A stretch of DNA of 64,000 nt from assembly GCA_002695025.1 (NCBI GenBank), contig NZNV01000023.1:124001-188000 (forward strand), written 5' to 3'. The stretch is from Owenweeksia sp. Lineage in GTDB: Bacteria > Bacteroidota > Bacteroidia > Flavobacteriales > Schleiferiaceae. Numbering within the stretch: the first letter of the stretch is position 1; each line of letters opens with the position of its first letter. Positions 44,456 to 52,707 of the stretch are shown in pieces. The notes beneath the pieces were generated by a model. The model saw nothing but the letters and a program-made list of their open reading frames with translations. It searched no databases and was not told the origin of the DNA. Both the position numbers and the translations under genes were made by a program.

Positions 44456-45699
44456 TGAGCATTTCCCTCGATACAAAAACTTTTAACGTTGAGAAGATCC
44501 GGGAAGAATTCCCCATTCTTCACCAAAAGGTGAATGGCCGGCCGCTGGTGTATTTTGATAATGCTGCCACCACCCAAAAGCCTAAGGCAGTTATTGATGC
44601 CATCAGCCGGTATTATTCCACCATAAACAGCAACGTTCACCGTGGGGTACATCACCTCAGCCAATTGGCCACCCAGGCTATGGAGGATAGCCGCCTTACT
44701 TTGCAAAAACACATTAATGCCCGTGAATCCTATGAGGTTATTTTTACCCAGGGTACTACAGACAGCATAAACCTGGTGGCCATTGCCCTGCAGCGCAGCG
44801 GACTCATCAAGTCCGGTGATGAGATCATGGTCTCTGCCCTGGAACATCACAGCAATATCGTTCCCTGGCAAATGCTCTGTGAGCAATCCGGTGCACGTTT
44901 GGTTGTCATCCCCATGAACGAAAAGGGAGAACTTTCCGTAGAAGAATACCGGGCACTGCTCAACGAAAAAACCCGCCTGGTGGCATTCAACCATATCTCC
45001 AATGCTTTGGGAACGGTAAACCCGGTTAAAGAGATGGTAAAGATGGCCCATAATGTGGATGCCCTTACCTTTATTGACGGAGCCCAGGCCACACCGCACA
45101 TGGCCGTTGATGTGCAGCATCTCGATACCGATTTTTACGCCCTCAGCGGACACAAGGTATACGGCCCAACCGGCATTGGTGTGCTTTACGGTAAGGAGGA
45201 TATCCTGGAAAAACTTGCACCCTATCGTGGCGGTGGTGAGATGATCGAGAGCGTGTCTTTTGAAAAGACTACCTATGCTGGCTTACCCCATAAATTTGAG
45301 GCAGGCACTCCTCATATTGAAGGCGCCATTGTACTGGGCACAGCCATCGATTTCCTGAATGAAGTGGGTGTGGAGAATATTGCGGCTCATGAAGCTGATC
45401 TGGTACACTATGGAATAGAGCGTCTTAGCAGCGTGGAAGGCATGCGTTTTATCGGTGAGGCGCGTAACCGGGCCGGGCTCATTTCCTTTGTAATAGAAGG
45501 CGTTCATCCTTATGATGTTGGGGTGCTCCTGGATAAAATGGGCATTGCCCTGCGCACTGGTCACCACTGTGCACAACCGGTTATGGCCTATTACAAGATT
45601 CCCGGAACTTTACGCGCCTCCTTTGCCATGTACAATACCAGGGCGGAGATCGATCTGATGATGGAAGGCCTGGAGAAAGCGCTTCAGATGCTGCGTTAA
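44455..45699 (+). CDS. sufS: Cysteine desulfurase SufS
   Basis: 414-residue group II PLP-dependent desulfurase supplying sulfur from cysteine. The PLP lysine is Lys234 in SGHKVYGPTGIG. The catalytic cysteine is Cys372 in RTGHHCAQPVM, with the short active-site loop typical of SufS and opposed to IscS. Also seen: FDNAATTQKP and EHHSNIVPWQ. It is translationally coupled to sufD. Confidence 0.97.
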   Translation: MSISLDTKTFNVEKIREEFPILHQKVNGRPLVYFDNAATTQKPKAVIDAISRYYSTINSNVHRGVHHLSQLATQAMEDSRLTLQKHINARESYEVIFTQGTTDSINLVAIALQRSGLIKSGDEIMVSALEHHSNIVPWQMLCEQSGARLVVIPMNEKGELSVEEYRALLNEKTRLVAFNHISNALGTVNPVKEMVKMAHNVDALTFIDGAQATPHMAVDVQHLDTDFYALSGHKVYGPTGIGVLYGKEDILEKLAPYRGGGEMIESVSFEKTTYAGLPHKFEAGTPHIEGAIVLGTAIDFLNEVGVENIAAHEADLVHYGIERLSSVEGMRFIGEARNRAGLISFVIEGVHPYDVGVLLDKMGIALRTGHHCAQPVMAYYKIPGTLRASFAMYNTRAEIDLMMEGLEKALQMLR

Positions 45700-45720
45700 T
45701 TTACACCTTACCTTTACCCC

Positions 45721-46638
45721 ATGAAAAAGTGGATCCTCAAGGCCGTTATCCAGAAAGCGATCTCCTGGTTACCGGCCAGCCAGAATATCAATTTCCTGTT
45801 CCAGAAATATGTTACCAAAGGAGTACGCCTTTCGGACCAATATTTCACCGATAAGCTGGTACACGCTTCGGATCACCTGATGTATTTTCAGAATTACCGT
45901 AAAACCGAAAGTTTTAAAGCCCTGGAACTGGGAAGCGGCTGGTACCCCGTAATTCCGGTTGCTCTGTTTCTGGGCGGTGCCGATGAAGTGGTTTCCATTG
46001 ATGTGAGTGCCCTGATGAAGCGTAAAGGTATCCTTGAAACCGTTCAGAAGTTTCTCAGCTGGCAGGAACAAGGAAAACTGAAGGACCTGGAACCCTATAT
46101 ACAGGCAGAGCGTCTGGAAGCCCTGAAAAAATTGAATAACCCGGCACTGAGTGGCGCGCAACTCCTTGAAGGTTTAAAGCTTACCCTCCAGGTACGCGAT
46201 GCACGGAAAACGGGTTTTGAGGAAAACCATTACGACCTGATTTGTAGCAACAATACCTTTGAGCACATCTACCCGAACATATTACTGCCTATCCTGAAGG
46301 AATTCCAGCGCATTCTCAAACCAGGCGGTGTCATGAGTCACTTCATCGACATGTCAGATCACTTTGCCCACCTGGATGACTCTATATCCATTTACAACTT
46401 CCTGCGTTACAGCGAAAAGGAATGGGCCCGTATTGATAATAACGTACAACCTCAAAACCGCCTGCGCCTGAAGGATTATCGGGAAATGTACCAACAATCG
46501 GGCATTGACATCATCAATGAAAATTACCGTCCCGGCTCGGTGGAGGTTGTAGAGCAAACGGAACTGCACCCGGATTATACCAGTTACACTTCCGAAGAAA
46601 TTGCCATCAGTCACGCTCACCTGGTGAGTACCAAATAG
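45721..46638 (+). CDS. Class I SAM-dependent methyltransferase
   Basis: 305 residues. The Rossmann motif I is ALELGSGWYPVIPV, followed by an acidic Asp in VVSIDVSAL. The post-motif region CSNNTFEHIYPNILLPIL...LKPGGVMSHFIDMSDH is typical of Methyltransf_11-like enzymes. The substrate is unknown. It lies between sufS and sufE in the same direction, 21 nt after sufS, so it is probably carried by the suf transcript. I know no established role for such an enzyme in Fe-S assembly. Confidence 0.85.
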   Translation: MKKWILKAVIQKAISWLPASQNINFLFQKYVTKGVRLSDQYFTDKLVHASDHLMYFQNYRKTESFKALELGSGWYPVIPVALFLGGADEVVSIDVSALMKRKGILETVQKFLSWQEQGKLKDLEPYIQAERLEALKKLNNPALSGAQLLEGLKLTLQVRDARKTGFEENHYDLICSNNTFEHIYPNILLPILKEFQRILKPGGVMSHFIDMSDHFAHLDDSISIYNFLRYSEKEWARIDNNVQPQNRLRLKDYREMYQQSGIDIINENYRPGSVEVVEQTELHPDYTSYTSEEIAISHAHLVSTK

Positions 46639-46727
46639 ATAAACCCTTTATCTCATCTTAAGTACCTTCTATGAACTTTGGTGAGGCGGTTACTCTTTAA
46701 GATATTTGCAAAAGATTATTGGAACTT

Positions 46728-47144
46728 ATGACCATACGTGAAACGCAGGAGGATATAGTAGATGAGTTCGGGATGTTTACGGACTGGATGGAGAAGTATG
46801 AATACCTCATTGAACTGGGTAAGTCATTGCCGCTCATCGATGAACAGTACAAGACCGAAGACAATCTCATTAAAGGCTGCCAGAGCCAGGTATGGCTGCA
46901 TGCCGAACATGAAAACGGCAAAGTAAAGTATACGGCTGATAGTGATGCCATCCTTACCAAGGGGCTGATTGCTCTGATGATCCGCGTTTTAAGCAACCAT
47001 AAACCGGAAGAGATCGTAAAGGCCGACATGAGCTTTATTGACGAGGTAGGCTTGAAAGAACACCTTTCTCCTACCCGCGCCAATGGCCTGGCCAGCATGA
47101 TCAAACAAATGAAATTTTATGCATTGGCCTTGCAGGCCAGGTAG
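46728..47144 (+). CDS. sufE: SufE family sulfur-acceptor protein
   Basis: 138-residue SufE. Its acceptor Cys51 lies in IKGCQSQVWL; EKYEYLIELGKSLP precedes it, and FYALALQAR ends the protein. It takes persulfide from SufS and passes it to SufB. The ATG of MTIRETQ was preferred over a TTG three codons upstream. It is separated from sufS by the methyltransferase gene and from sufT by a spacer with paired inverted repeats. Confidence 0.95.
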   Translation: MTIRETQEDIVDEFGMFTDWMEKYEYLIELGKSLPLIDEQYKTEDNLIKGCQSQVWLHAEHENGKVKYTADSDAILTKGLIALMIRVLSNHKPEEIVKADMSFIDEVGLKEHLSPTRANGLASMIKQMKFYALALQAR

Positions 47145-47147
47145 CTG

Positions 47148-47209
47148 AAAGTTGAAGGTTATATGTTCAAAGTTTTTCCAACCTTCAATCTTAAACTTTT
47201 AACATTGAA
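47148..47209. repeat. Interleaved inverted repeats in the sufE-sufT spacer (empty form of the four-helix-bundle unit?)
   Basis: Two inverted-repeat pairs in the order A-B-A'-B'. A is AAAGTTGAAGGTT (47148-47160) and pairs with AACCTTCAATCTT (47180-47192), 12 of 13. B is ATGTTCAAAGTTT (47163-47175) and pairs with AAACTTTTAACAT (47193-47205), 12 of 13. The interleaving could form a pseudoknot. The outer boxes match those bounding the four-helix-bundle gene. Confidence 0.6.
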
Positions 47210-47218
47210 CTAAAAGAA

Positions 47219-47539
47219 ATGACAGACGCAGAATTACAGGCAGTAGGTGAACAGGTAGTAGAAGTTCTGCGCACCATATACGACCCTGAAATACCGGTGG
47301 ATATTTACGAGCTGGGACTTATTTACGATGTTCAGGTAAGCAGTGACCTGGATATTAAGATACTGATGACCCTTACTTCTCCCAATTGCCCGGTAGCTGA
47401 ATCCTTACCCGAGGAGGTAAAGGAGAGAGTGCGCTCCATAGGCGATGTGCAGGAGGTGGAAGTGGAGATAACCTTTGATCCGCCCTGGACCAAGGACATG
47501 ATGAGTGAGGAAGCAAAGCTGGAACTGGGTTTTTTATAA
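47219..47539 (+). CDS. sufT: SUF system Fe-S assembly protein SufT (DUF59/MIP18 family)
   Basis: 106-residue DUF59 protein: YDPEIPVDIYELGLIYDV, the Cys-containing TLTSPNCPVAESLP, and the end EVEITFDPPWTKDMMSEEAK. Members help Fe-S cluster maturation or delivery, and the position at the end of the suf genes agrees. It is the last recognised suf gene before an internal promoter-like site. Confidence 0.94.
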   Translation: MTDAELQAVGEQVVEVLRTIYDPEIPVDIYELGLIYDVQVSSDLDIKILMTLTSPNCPVAESLPEEVKERVRSIGDVQEVEVEITFDPPWTKDMMSEEAKLELGFL

Positions 47540-47559
47540 TAGTGTACATTTGACACTAT
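47539..47559 (+). promoter_or_regulatory. Palindrome ATAGTGT-N7-ACACTAT enclosing a TACATTTG -7 box
   Basis: Perfect 7-bp arms around ACATTTG; the -7 box TACATTTG occupies 47545-47552. A regulator bound to the palindrome would block or position polymerase. It begins at the last base of the sufT stop codon and lies 27 nt before the HMG-CoA synthase start. No good -33 TTG is present. Confidence 0.5.
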
Positions 47560-47585
47560 GTGAACAATAACCTTATTCCACTTTC

Positions 47586-49043
47586 ATGAGCACACCTATC
47601 GGGATTGATGCCCTTTCATTTCACGTTCCTTCACTTTACCTACCCATAGAAGAATTAGCCCGGGCCAGGGATATAGAATACCCCAAACTGAATAAAGGCT
47701 TGGGCCTTAGCGAAATGGCGCTTTGCGACATCGATGAAGATGTGGCTACTATAGCTGCAGAGGCAGCCTATAAGCTTATCGCAGACTACCAGATAGACCC
47801 CCGGAAATTAGGACGCCTGTATATGGGCACCGAAAGCGCGGTAGATTCTGCCAAGCCCACTGCCTCCTACGTTATGTATATGCTGGAAAAGAAGCTGGAA
47901 GCACAATATGGTCCCCGCTGCTTCAGAAACTGCGATGTAGTAGATATGACCTTTGCCTGCATTGGCGGTGTGGATGCCCTGCTTAGTTCCTATGATTGGG
48001 TGTCTCTGGGCACCGATCGTGTAGCCATGGTTATTGCGGCAGACATGGCCAAGTATGAGTTAAAATCTACCGGGGAATATACCCAGGGAGCAGGTGCTGT
48101 GGCCATGACCGTAACTGCCAACCCCCGATTGTTTGCCATAGATCCTAAAGTAGGAGTAGCTACTGAAAGTGTGGGTGATTTCTTTAAGCCCCGCAGATCC
48201 TATAGTAAAACCGATCTTCTGCAAAAGGCGGCTCATCTCCTTGGGCAGTCATTAAGCGATGAAGAAGCCCGGGCACTATTACAATCCAGTGGACACCCTT
48301 TTTGGAACGATTCTGAAATTACCGTTGATATATTTAAAGAAGAACCTGTTTTTAACGGCCCTTACTCCAATGCCTGCTATCAACACCGGATTTTTGAAGC
48401 ACTGGATCACCTAAGGGCACAAAAGGGGCCAATTGACATACTCAAAGAGTGGAACCACCTTATATTCCATTTACCCTATGCCTATCAAGGCCGGAGGATG
48501 ATCACCGAAGCATGGGTTACCTGGACCTTGCACAGTGCCTCCAGGCAGAAATTATTAGATCAGCTAAAGCTCCCTCAACCAGAGCAAGGTTCAGAAGATT
48601 GGGCACCCTTTGTCAAAGCCTGTTCCAAGACCCAACTTTACCTTGATTTTGTAAATAACACCATTGAAAGAGGTGAACGTGCATCCTCCCGCATTGGTAA
48701 TATGTACACCGCTTCCATATTTATGTCTTTATTAAGCCTGTTGAGAATCCACTTTGAAGAAGATAATTCTATACAGGGTGATACCGTAGCCTTTTTCGCA
48801 TACGGCAGTGGATCAAAATCCAAGGTCTTTACAGGCACCATTCAGCCAGGCTGGCATAAGGTAATCCAAAAGCAAAATGTATTTAATACCCTGGATCAAC
48901 GTAAGGCAATAGACTTCAAAACCTACGAAAGCCTGCATAAAAAGGAAATAAACACACCCATCATACATTCCAAACACCTTTATCTGGATAGGATTGGAAA
49001 TAGCGGCACCGAACACGGTTTCCGGTTTTATGTTATTCAATAG
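47586..49043 (+). CDS. Hydroxymethylglutaryl-CoA synthase family protein
   Basis: 485-residue thiolase-fold enzyme of the HMG-CoA synthase family. The three catalytic residues are visible: Glu83 in GTESAVD, Cys125 in TFACIGG and His295 in FHLPYA. The family condenses acetyl-CoA with acetoacetyl-CoA, the first committed mevalonate-pathway step, or does beta-branching in polyketide clusters. Its length is greater than many bacterial MvaS proteins. No other mevalonate or polyketide gene is nearby, so the pathway is an inference. It may be read from its own promoter or from the suf transcript. Confidence 0.9.
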   Translation: MSTPIGIDALSFHVPSLYLPIEELARARDIEYPKLNKGLGLSEMALCDIDEDVATIAAEAAYKLIADYQIDPRKLGRLYMGTESAVDSAKPTASYVMYMLEKKLEAQYGPRCFRNCDVVDMTFACIGGVDALLSSYDWVSLGTDRVAMVIAADMAKYELKSTGEYTQGAGAVAMTVTANPRLFAIDPKVGVATESVGDFFKPRRSYSKTDLLQKAAHLLGQSLSDEEARALLQSSGHPFWNDSEITVDIFKEEPVFNGPYSNACYQHRIFEALDHLRAQKGPIDILKEWNHLIFHLPYAYQGRRMITEAWVTWTLHSASRQKLLDQLKLPQPEQGSEDWAPFVKACSKTQLYLDFVNNTIERGERASSRIGNMYTASIFMSLLSLLRIHFEEDNSIQGDTVAFFAYGSGSKSKVFTGTIQPGWHKVIQKQNVFNTLDQRKAIDFKTYESLHKKEINTPIIHSKHLYLDRIGNSGTEHGFRFYVIQ

Positions 49044-49048
49044 AGATT

Positions 49049-49576
49049 ATGGAGAAGGAAGAAGAATATACCCTGGAAAGCATTCCCAATAAAATAGCCA
49101 ATAGCGGGCTTATCACTATTGATCTGGAAGATTATTACATCAACGGTGAACGTATGCAGCTGGACATCGCTCCCTGGCTTTTTGAGGGTATCATCCTCAA
49201 GGAGAAAGATTTTCGCCAACACGTGAAGGATCACAATTGGAGCCAGTATCAGGATGCTTATGTTTCGGTACATTGCTCTGAAGATGCCATTATTCCCCAA
49301 TGGGCCTATATGCTATTGAGCAGCGCCCTTGCCCCCCACGCCAACAGGGTTATTTACGGAAATGCAGAGGTATTGGAAACCGTACTCATGGAAGAAGCTT
49401 TGCAAAAGGCCGATCTCTCGGAATATCACGATAAACGGATTATTCTGAAAGGTTGTGGCCACTTGCCTATACCACCCCAGGCATACATGAAAATGGTGAG
49501 CCTGCTGCAGCCGCTGGCCAAAAGCATTATGTTCGGAGAAGCCTGCTCTACCGTTCCCATTTACAAGAAAAAATGA
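49049..49576 (+). CDS. DUF2480 family protein
   Basis: 175-residue protein of the Bacteroidota family DUF2480. Typical segments are NKIANSGLITIDLEDYY, LFEGIILKEKDFR, VHCSEDAIIPQWAYMLL, and the Cys-containing KGCGHLPIPPQAYMKM near the end. It is often found beside suf genes in this phylum, suggesting an unproved Fe-S connection. It is 5 nt after the HMG-CoA synthase gene and overlaps the next start (ATGA). Confidence 0.88.
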   Translation: MEKEEEYTLESIPNKIANSGLITIDLEDYYINGERMQLDIAPWLFEGIILKEKDFRQHVKDHNWSQYQDAYVSVHCSEDAIIPQWAYMLLSSALAPHANRVIYGNAEVLETVLMEEALQKADLSEYHDKRIILKGCGHLPIPPQAYMKMVSLLQPLAKSIMFGEACSTVPIYKKK

Positions 49577-50367
49577 CCAATTACCACATTCTTGGCATAC
49601 ATCAAAAGATAGCTCCGCTTCGCGAAAAGCTACTACGTCACCCTTTGTACGAAAGGTTGAATACGCTGGAAGATCTTCAGCTTTTTATGGAGAATCATGT
49701 ATTTGCTGTCTGGGATTTTATGGTATTGCTCAAGGCGCTGCAAATACGGCTCACCTCAACTTCTGAGGCCTGGGTACCCAGCAAAAGCCCCGTAGCCCGC
49801 AGGCTGATCAATGAAATTGTACTGTGTGAGGAAAGTGACCTCGACATCAACAACAAGCCTTCCAGCCACTATGAAATGTACCTCGCTGGCATGAAACAAT
49901 GTGGAGCTGATATTTCCGGCATCGTTCGTTTTGTGAAGCTGCTGGAAAAAGGATACTCCCATAAAAGCATGGTCAAGTACAATGTAGCAGAAGTATCCAA
50001 ACCGGTACAGGAGTTTTTAAGGGCTACCCTGGAAATTGTACGGGCCGGAAAAGTGCATGAAATAGCGGCTGCCTTTACATTTGGCCGTGAAGATCTGATA
50101 CCCGACCTCTTTACGGAGATCGTTAAGGACCTGGATCATAAGGCACCGGGAAAGCTCGATGCTTTTATCTACTACCTACAACGCCATATTGAGGTGGACG
50201 GTGATGAACATGGCCCCATGGCCTACCAGATGATAGCCGACCTATGCGGAAATGATGAAATGTTATGGTTGGAGGCCCAACAGGCAGCTTATAAAGCTCT
50301 CGAGGCACGCCTTCAGTTCTGGGACGCTATTGCTGCTCTGCTTCCGGTTCCTGTGGCCGGTACTTAG
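49573..50367 (+). CDS. DUF3050 family protein (haem-oxygenase-like fold)
   Basis: 264-residue all-helical protein. MENHVFAVWDFMVLLKALQ and SSHYEMYLAGM, with the late HIEVDGDEHGPMAYQM, identify DUF3050, a relative of the haem-oxygenase-like di-iron/metal fold. The conserved Glu/His residues (ENHVF, DGDEHGP) could bind metal. Function is unknown. The ATG overlaps the DUF2480 stop, implying coupling; a longer frame exists upstream but is internal to DUF2480. The last 41 nt overlap the convergent lipoprotein gene. Confidence 0.87.
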   Translation: MTNYHILGIHQKIAPLREKLLRHPLYERLNTLEDLQLFMENHVFAVWDFMVLLKALQIRLTSTSEAWVPSKSPVARRLINEIVLCEESDLDINNKPSSHYEMYLAGMKQCGADISGIVRFVKLLEKGYSHKSMVKYNVAEVSKPVQEFLRATLEIVRAGKVHEIAAAFTFGREDLIPDLFTEIVKDLDHKAPGKLDAFIYYLQRHIEVDGDEHGPMAYQMIADLCGNDEMLWLEAQQAAYKALEARLQFWDAIAALLPVPVAGT

Positions 50368-50752
50368 AAGCTACCTCTTTGGCAAACTCGATAGACTTTT
50401 CCGTTTGATCCTTAATATGGATCATCTTTTGTTTCTCCTCTTCCAGGTAGGTCATCTTTTCCTCGTCTGTACCACCCTGCTCATCCGGTGATTCAAAATT
50501 GCGCATCCAGTTCATCATGGCCTCATCAGCCGCTTTCAGGTCACCTATAGCCTCATCCAACATAGCCGAAGAGCTATCTGCGGTGCGGTAGGACTCCAGT
50601 TCTTTTTTGGTTTGCATGAGTTTACCCCTCAACTCCATGGTATGATCATGTACCTCCAAGACTTCGGCCTTCAGCTCATTCAATTCATTGGATTGGTTTT
50701 GACAGGAAATTGCAATCAAGCTGATCATTATTCCCCAAAAAGCGCTCTTCAT
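50327..50752 (-). CDS. Small coiled-coil lipoprotein
   Basis: 141 residues. The lipoprotein signal MKSAFWGIMISLIAISC ends at Cys17. A long helix with coiled-coil heptads follows, rich in Glu, Lys and Met, with a Pro/Glu/Gln tail. Proteins of this kind beside SCO genes are known in Bacteroidota, often with uninformative names. It is divergent from the SCO gene and overlaps the 3' end of the DUF3050 gene by 41 nt. Confidence 0.75.
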   Translation of the reverse strand: MKSAFWGIMISLIAISCQNQSNELNELKAEVLEVHDHTMELRGKLMQTKKELESYRTADSSSAMLDEAIGDLKAADEAMMNWMRNFESPDEQGGTDEEKMTYLEEEKQKMIHIKDQTEKSIEFAKEVASKYRPQEPEAEQQ

Positions 50753-50836
50753 AACGGATGTACTTTTATTAATTACGCTGCAAAAATAAGGGCTTTATTA
50801 GTTTTTCCTTTAACCTTCAATACAGAACTTTGTAGC

Positions 50837-51511
50837 ATGAAAGTGCAGCGTTCGGACTGGTTGAAAATTAGTGTGGTACTCCTGGTGTTTGTGGTTGGCC
50901 TCATTAGCAGTTACTACATTATGAAGCCTGAAAGGCGGCTTCCGATATACAATCCTTCTGAACTTGACAAACGCCTCGTTGACCCTCAGTTGCAGGGCAA
51001 AGGGCGAAACCACCGGGTGCTCCCTTTTAAACTGGTGAATCAGTACGGGGACACCATCACCCAGGATGCCCTGAACGGCAAGATCTATATCGCTGATTTC
51101 TTCTTTACCACCTGCCCCGGTATATGTAAGGATATGGCCCGCGAAAAGCGCAGACTACAGGAGGTTTTCAAGGATGATCCTGATTTTGTGATCGTATCCC
51201 ATAGTGTTACCCCGGAAATGGACTCTGTACCCGTCATGCGGGAATACGCAGAAATGCAGGGCGCCATTCAAGGGAAATGGCAATTATTAACGGGAGACAA
51301 ACCCCAGATTTATGAACTGGCCCGTAAATCGTATTTCGCCATTTTTGATGAAGGGGGTAATGGAGATGAGAGTGACTTTATCCACACCGAAAACTTTGTG
51401 CTGGTAGACCCCTCCAAAAGGATACGGGGTTTTTATGATGGCACATCTAAAGAAGATGTGGACCGGTTGATTGAGGATATTTACATTCTGAAAAAGGACT
51501 TGAAGAAATAA
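50837..51511 (+). CDS. SCO family protein (Sco1/SenC/PrrC)
   Basis: 224-residue membrane-anchored thioredoxin-fold protein: one N-terminal helix (~10-28), then the copper site CPGIC (Cys93, Cys97) with His183 in FIHTENFVLVD. SCO proteins deliver copper to, or reduce, the CuA site of cytochrome c oxidase. The ATG was chosen at MKVQRSDW; the frame is open 75 codons further but that part is antisense to the neighbouring lipoprotein. A possible weak hairpin with a T run follows the stop. Confidence 0.93.
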   Translation: MKVQRSDWLKISVVLLVFVVGLISSYYIMKPERRLPIYNPSELDKRLVDPQLQGKGRNHRVLPFKLVNQYGDTITQDALNGKIYIADFFFTTCPGICKDMAREKRRLQEVFKDDPDFVIVSHSVTPEMDSVPVMREYAEMQGAIQGKWQLLTGDKPQIYELARKSYFAIFDEGGNGDESDFIHTENFVLVDPSKRIRGFYDGTSKEDVDRLIEDIYILKKDLKK

Positions 51512-51561
51512 AAAAGGGCACCAAATAGCACCCTCTTTTTATACATTTTTTCGGTTCTTAT

Positions 51562-51942
51562 TTACGGTTCACAGTCATCATCTGCTTCAAAATTACCACC
51601 GCTGGACATAGAAACTTTCAGGCATCTTTCAGGATTATCTTCGAGCCAGTCTTTCACACACTTTGCGAACGAATAACCCGATCCTTCACACACAATTGCT
51701 GATTGAGGGCCCGCGCCACCATCAACAAAGGAAGTTTGCAAAGTACCATGCACCAGGAAAAAGGCAACAGCATCCTCGTAACCGCCCCAGTTTTCAAGAA
51801 TTTCCTCTATTTCGGCAATGACAGGATCACTCTTTTTAATAATATCCGATCCTTCGGTAGTACTGGTTTTAGAACAGCCAGTTAAAAGAAAACCAATACC
51901 CAGGCAGGCTATGATGCCTAGTTTAATTTTACTAAAATTCAT
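51562..51942 (-). CDS. Small lipoprotein with four mature cysteines
   Basis: 126 residues. Its signal ends FLLTGC (lipobox, Cys23). The mature part has four further cysteines (IVCEGSG, FAKCVKDW, PERCLKVS, DDDCEP) that could form two disulfides, and an acidic end. No family recognised. A minus-strand TACATTTG box (52013-52006) lies about 65 nt upstream, and the leader shares a motif with that of the next gene on the right. Confidence 0.7.
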   Translation of the reverse strand: MNFSKIKLGIIACLGIGFLLTGCSKTSTTEGSDIIKKSDPVIAEIEEILENWGGYEDAVAFFLVHGTLQTSFVDGGAGPQSAIVCEGSGYSFAKCVKDWLEDNPERCLKVSMSSGGNFEADDDCEP

Positions 51943-52005
51943 ATCAATTGGTTTGGCTTGTACCTACTCTTTACGGTTTTCGGCTTATCCGCCACCCTTT
52001 ACCTT

Positions 52006-52013
52006 CAAATGTA
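52006..52013 (-). promoter_or_regulatory. TACATTTG -7 box upstream of the small lipoprotein gene
   Basis: Perfect minus-strand TAnnTTTG. A TTTG lies only 11 nt upstream of it, too close for a normal -33, so the match is partial. Confidence 0.45.
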
Positions 52014-52064
52014 TAACTATTTTACAAACACCTATTCCATTATTTCTCCAAAGTTTTTGTGAAA

Positions 52065-52092
52065 TAAAAAAGCCATCATAAAGATGGCTTTC
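52065..52092 (-). terminator. Terminator of the outer-membrane beta-barrel gene
   Basis: 7-bp stem AGCCATC/GATGGCT, loop ATAAA, with a minus-strand TTTTTTATTTC tail. Confidence 0.82.
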
Positions 52093-52120
52093 AATTTACA
52101 CGATACGGAAGGATGATTTA

Positions 52121-52684
52121 TTAATCCCCTACAGTATATAATAAACCTAAATTAAATCCTAGATAAGTAAGATTAGAGGCACTAAAATTATCTATTGAAG
52201 CATCTGCCTCAACTTCAGAAGCTATAAAAGTGTAGTTTACATTAAAATCCAGGAATAACCTATCAGTAAGATCCATAGCTAAGCCTAACCTTGGTGAAGC
52301 ACCAAAATAACCAGGATCCTCCAGTTCTCCTGCGGAGAGATTCAACAGAAAAAATCCTGCTCCCAACTCTCCATAAAATTCAAGGATGTCAGTGAGGTCT
52401 GCATGATAAGCGCCTGTAAGTTGTATAGGGATTACCGCCAGTGAGACATCAGTTTCTTTTAAGGGCATGTTGATAAATTGTACCTCTACTCCTAAATCAA
52501 ACTGTTGATTAAAATAATAGTCAAACGAAAGACCTCCGCCTACACCAAAATCATAACCATCACCGGCATCACCCATTGGAAGGGCTGTTGCCAGGTTTAT
52601 ACCAAGGTTTGACTGTTGAGCTGAAAGGGTTCCGCAACCGATAAGGCCGGCACCCAGGATCATAGAGAATAGTAACTTTTTCAT
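52121..52684 (-). CDS. Outer-membrane beta-barrel protein
   Basis: 187 residues. A signal peptide (MKKLLFSMILGAGLIGCGTLSAQ, possibly cleaved at SAQ) is followed by about eight amphipathic strands (FGVGGGLSFDYYF, LGVEVQFINM, AVIPIQLTGAYH, FYGELGAGFFLL, LGLAMDLTDRLFLDFNVNYTF, LTYLGFNLGLLYTVGD). This is the porin-like OMP_b-brl shape common in the phylum. Function unknown. It stands alone with its own terminator. Confidence 0.82.
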   Translation of the reverse strand: MKKLLFSMILGAGLIGCGTLSAQQSNLGINLATALPMGDAGDGYDFGVGGGLSFDYYFNQQFDLGVEVQFINMPLKETDVSLAVIPIQLTGAYHADLTDILEFYGELGAGFFLLNLSAGELEDPGYFGASPRLGLAMDLTDRLFLDFNVNYTFIASEVEADASIDNFSASNLTYLGFNLGLLYTVGD

Positions 52685-52707
52685 TGTTGGTGTTAAGTTT
52701 AATTCGC

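Noticed and set aside
44293-45153. 286-residue minus-strand frame opposite sufD and sufS
   Set aside because: Crosses two well-defined genes on the other strand; composition follows from their codon bias.
51511-51540. Terminator after the SCO gene
   Set aside because: There is a T run and AGGG/CCCT pairing, but mismatches leave only a weak stem; not listed as a feature.
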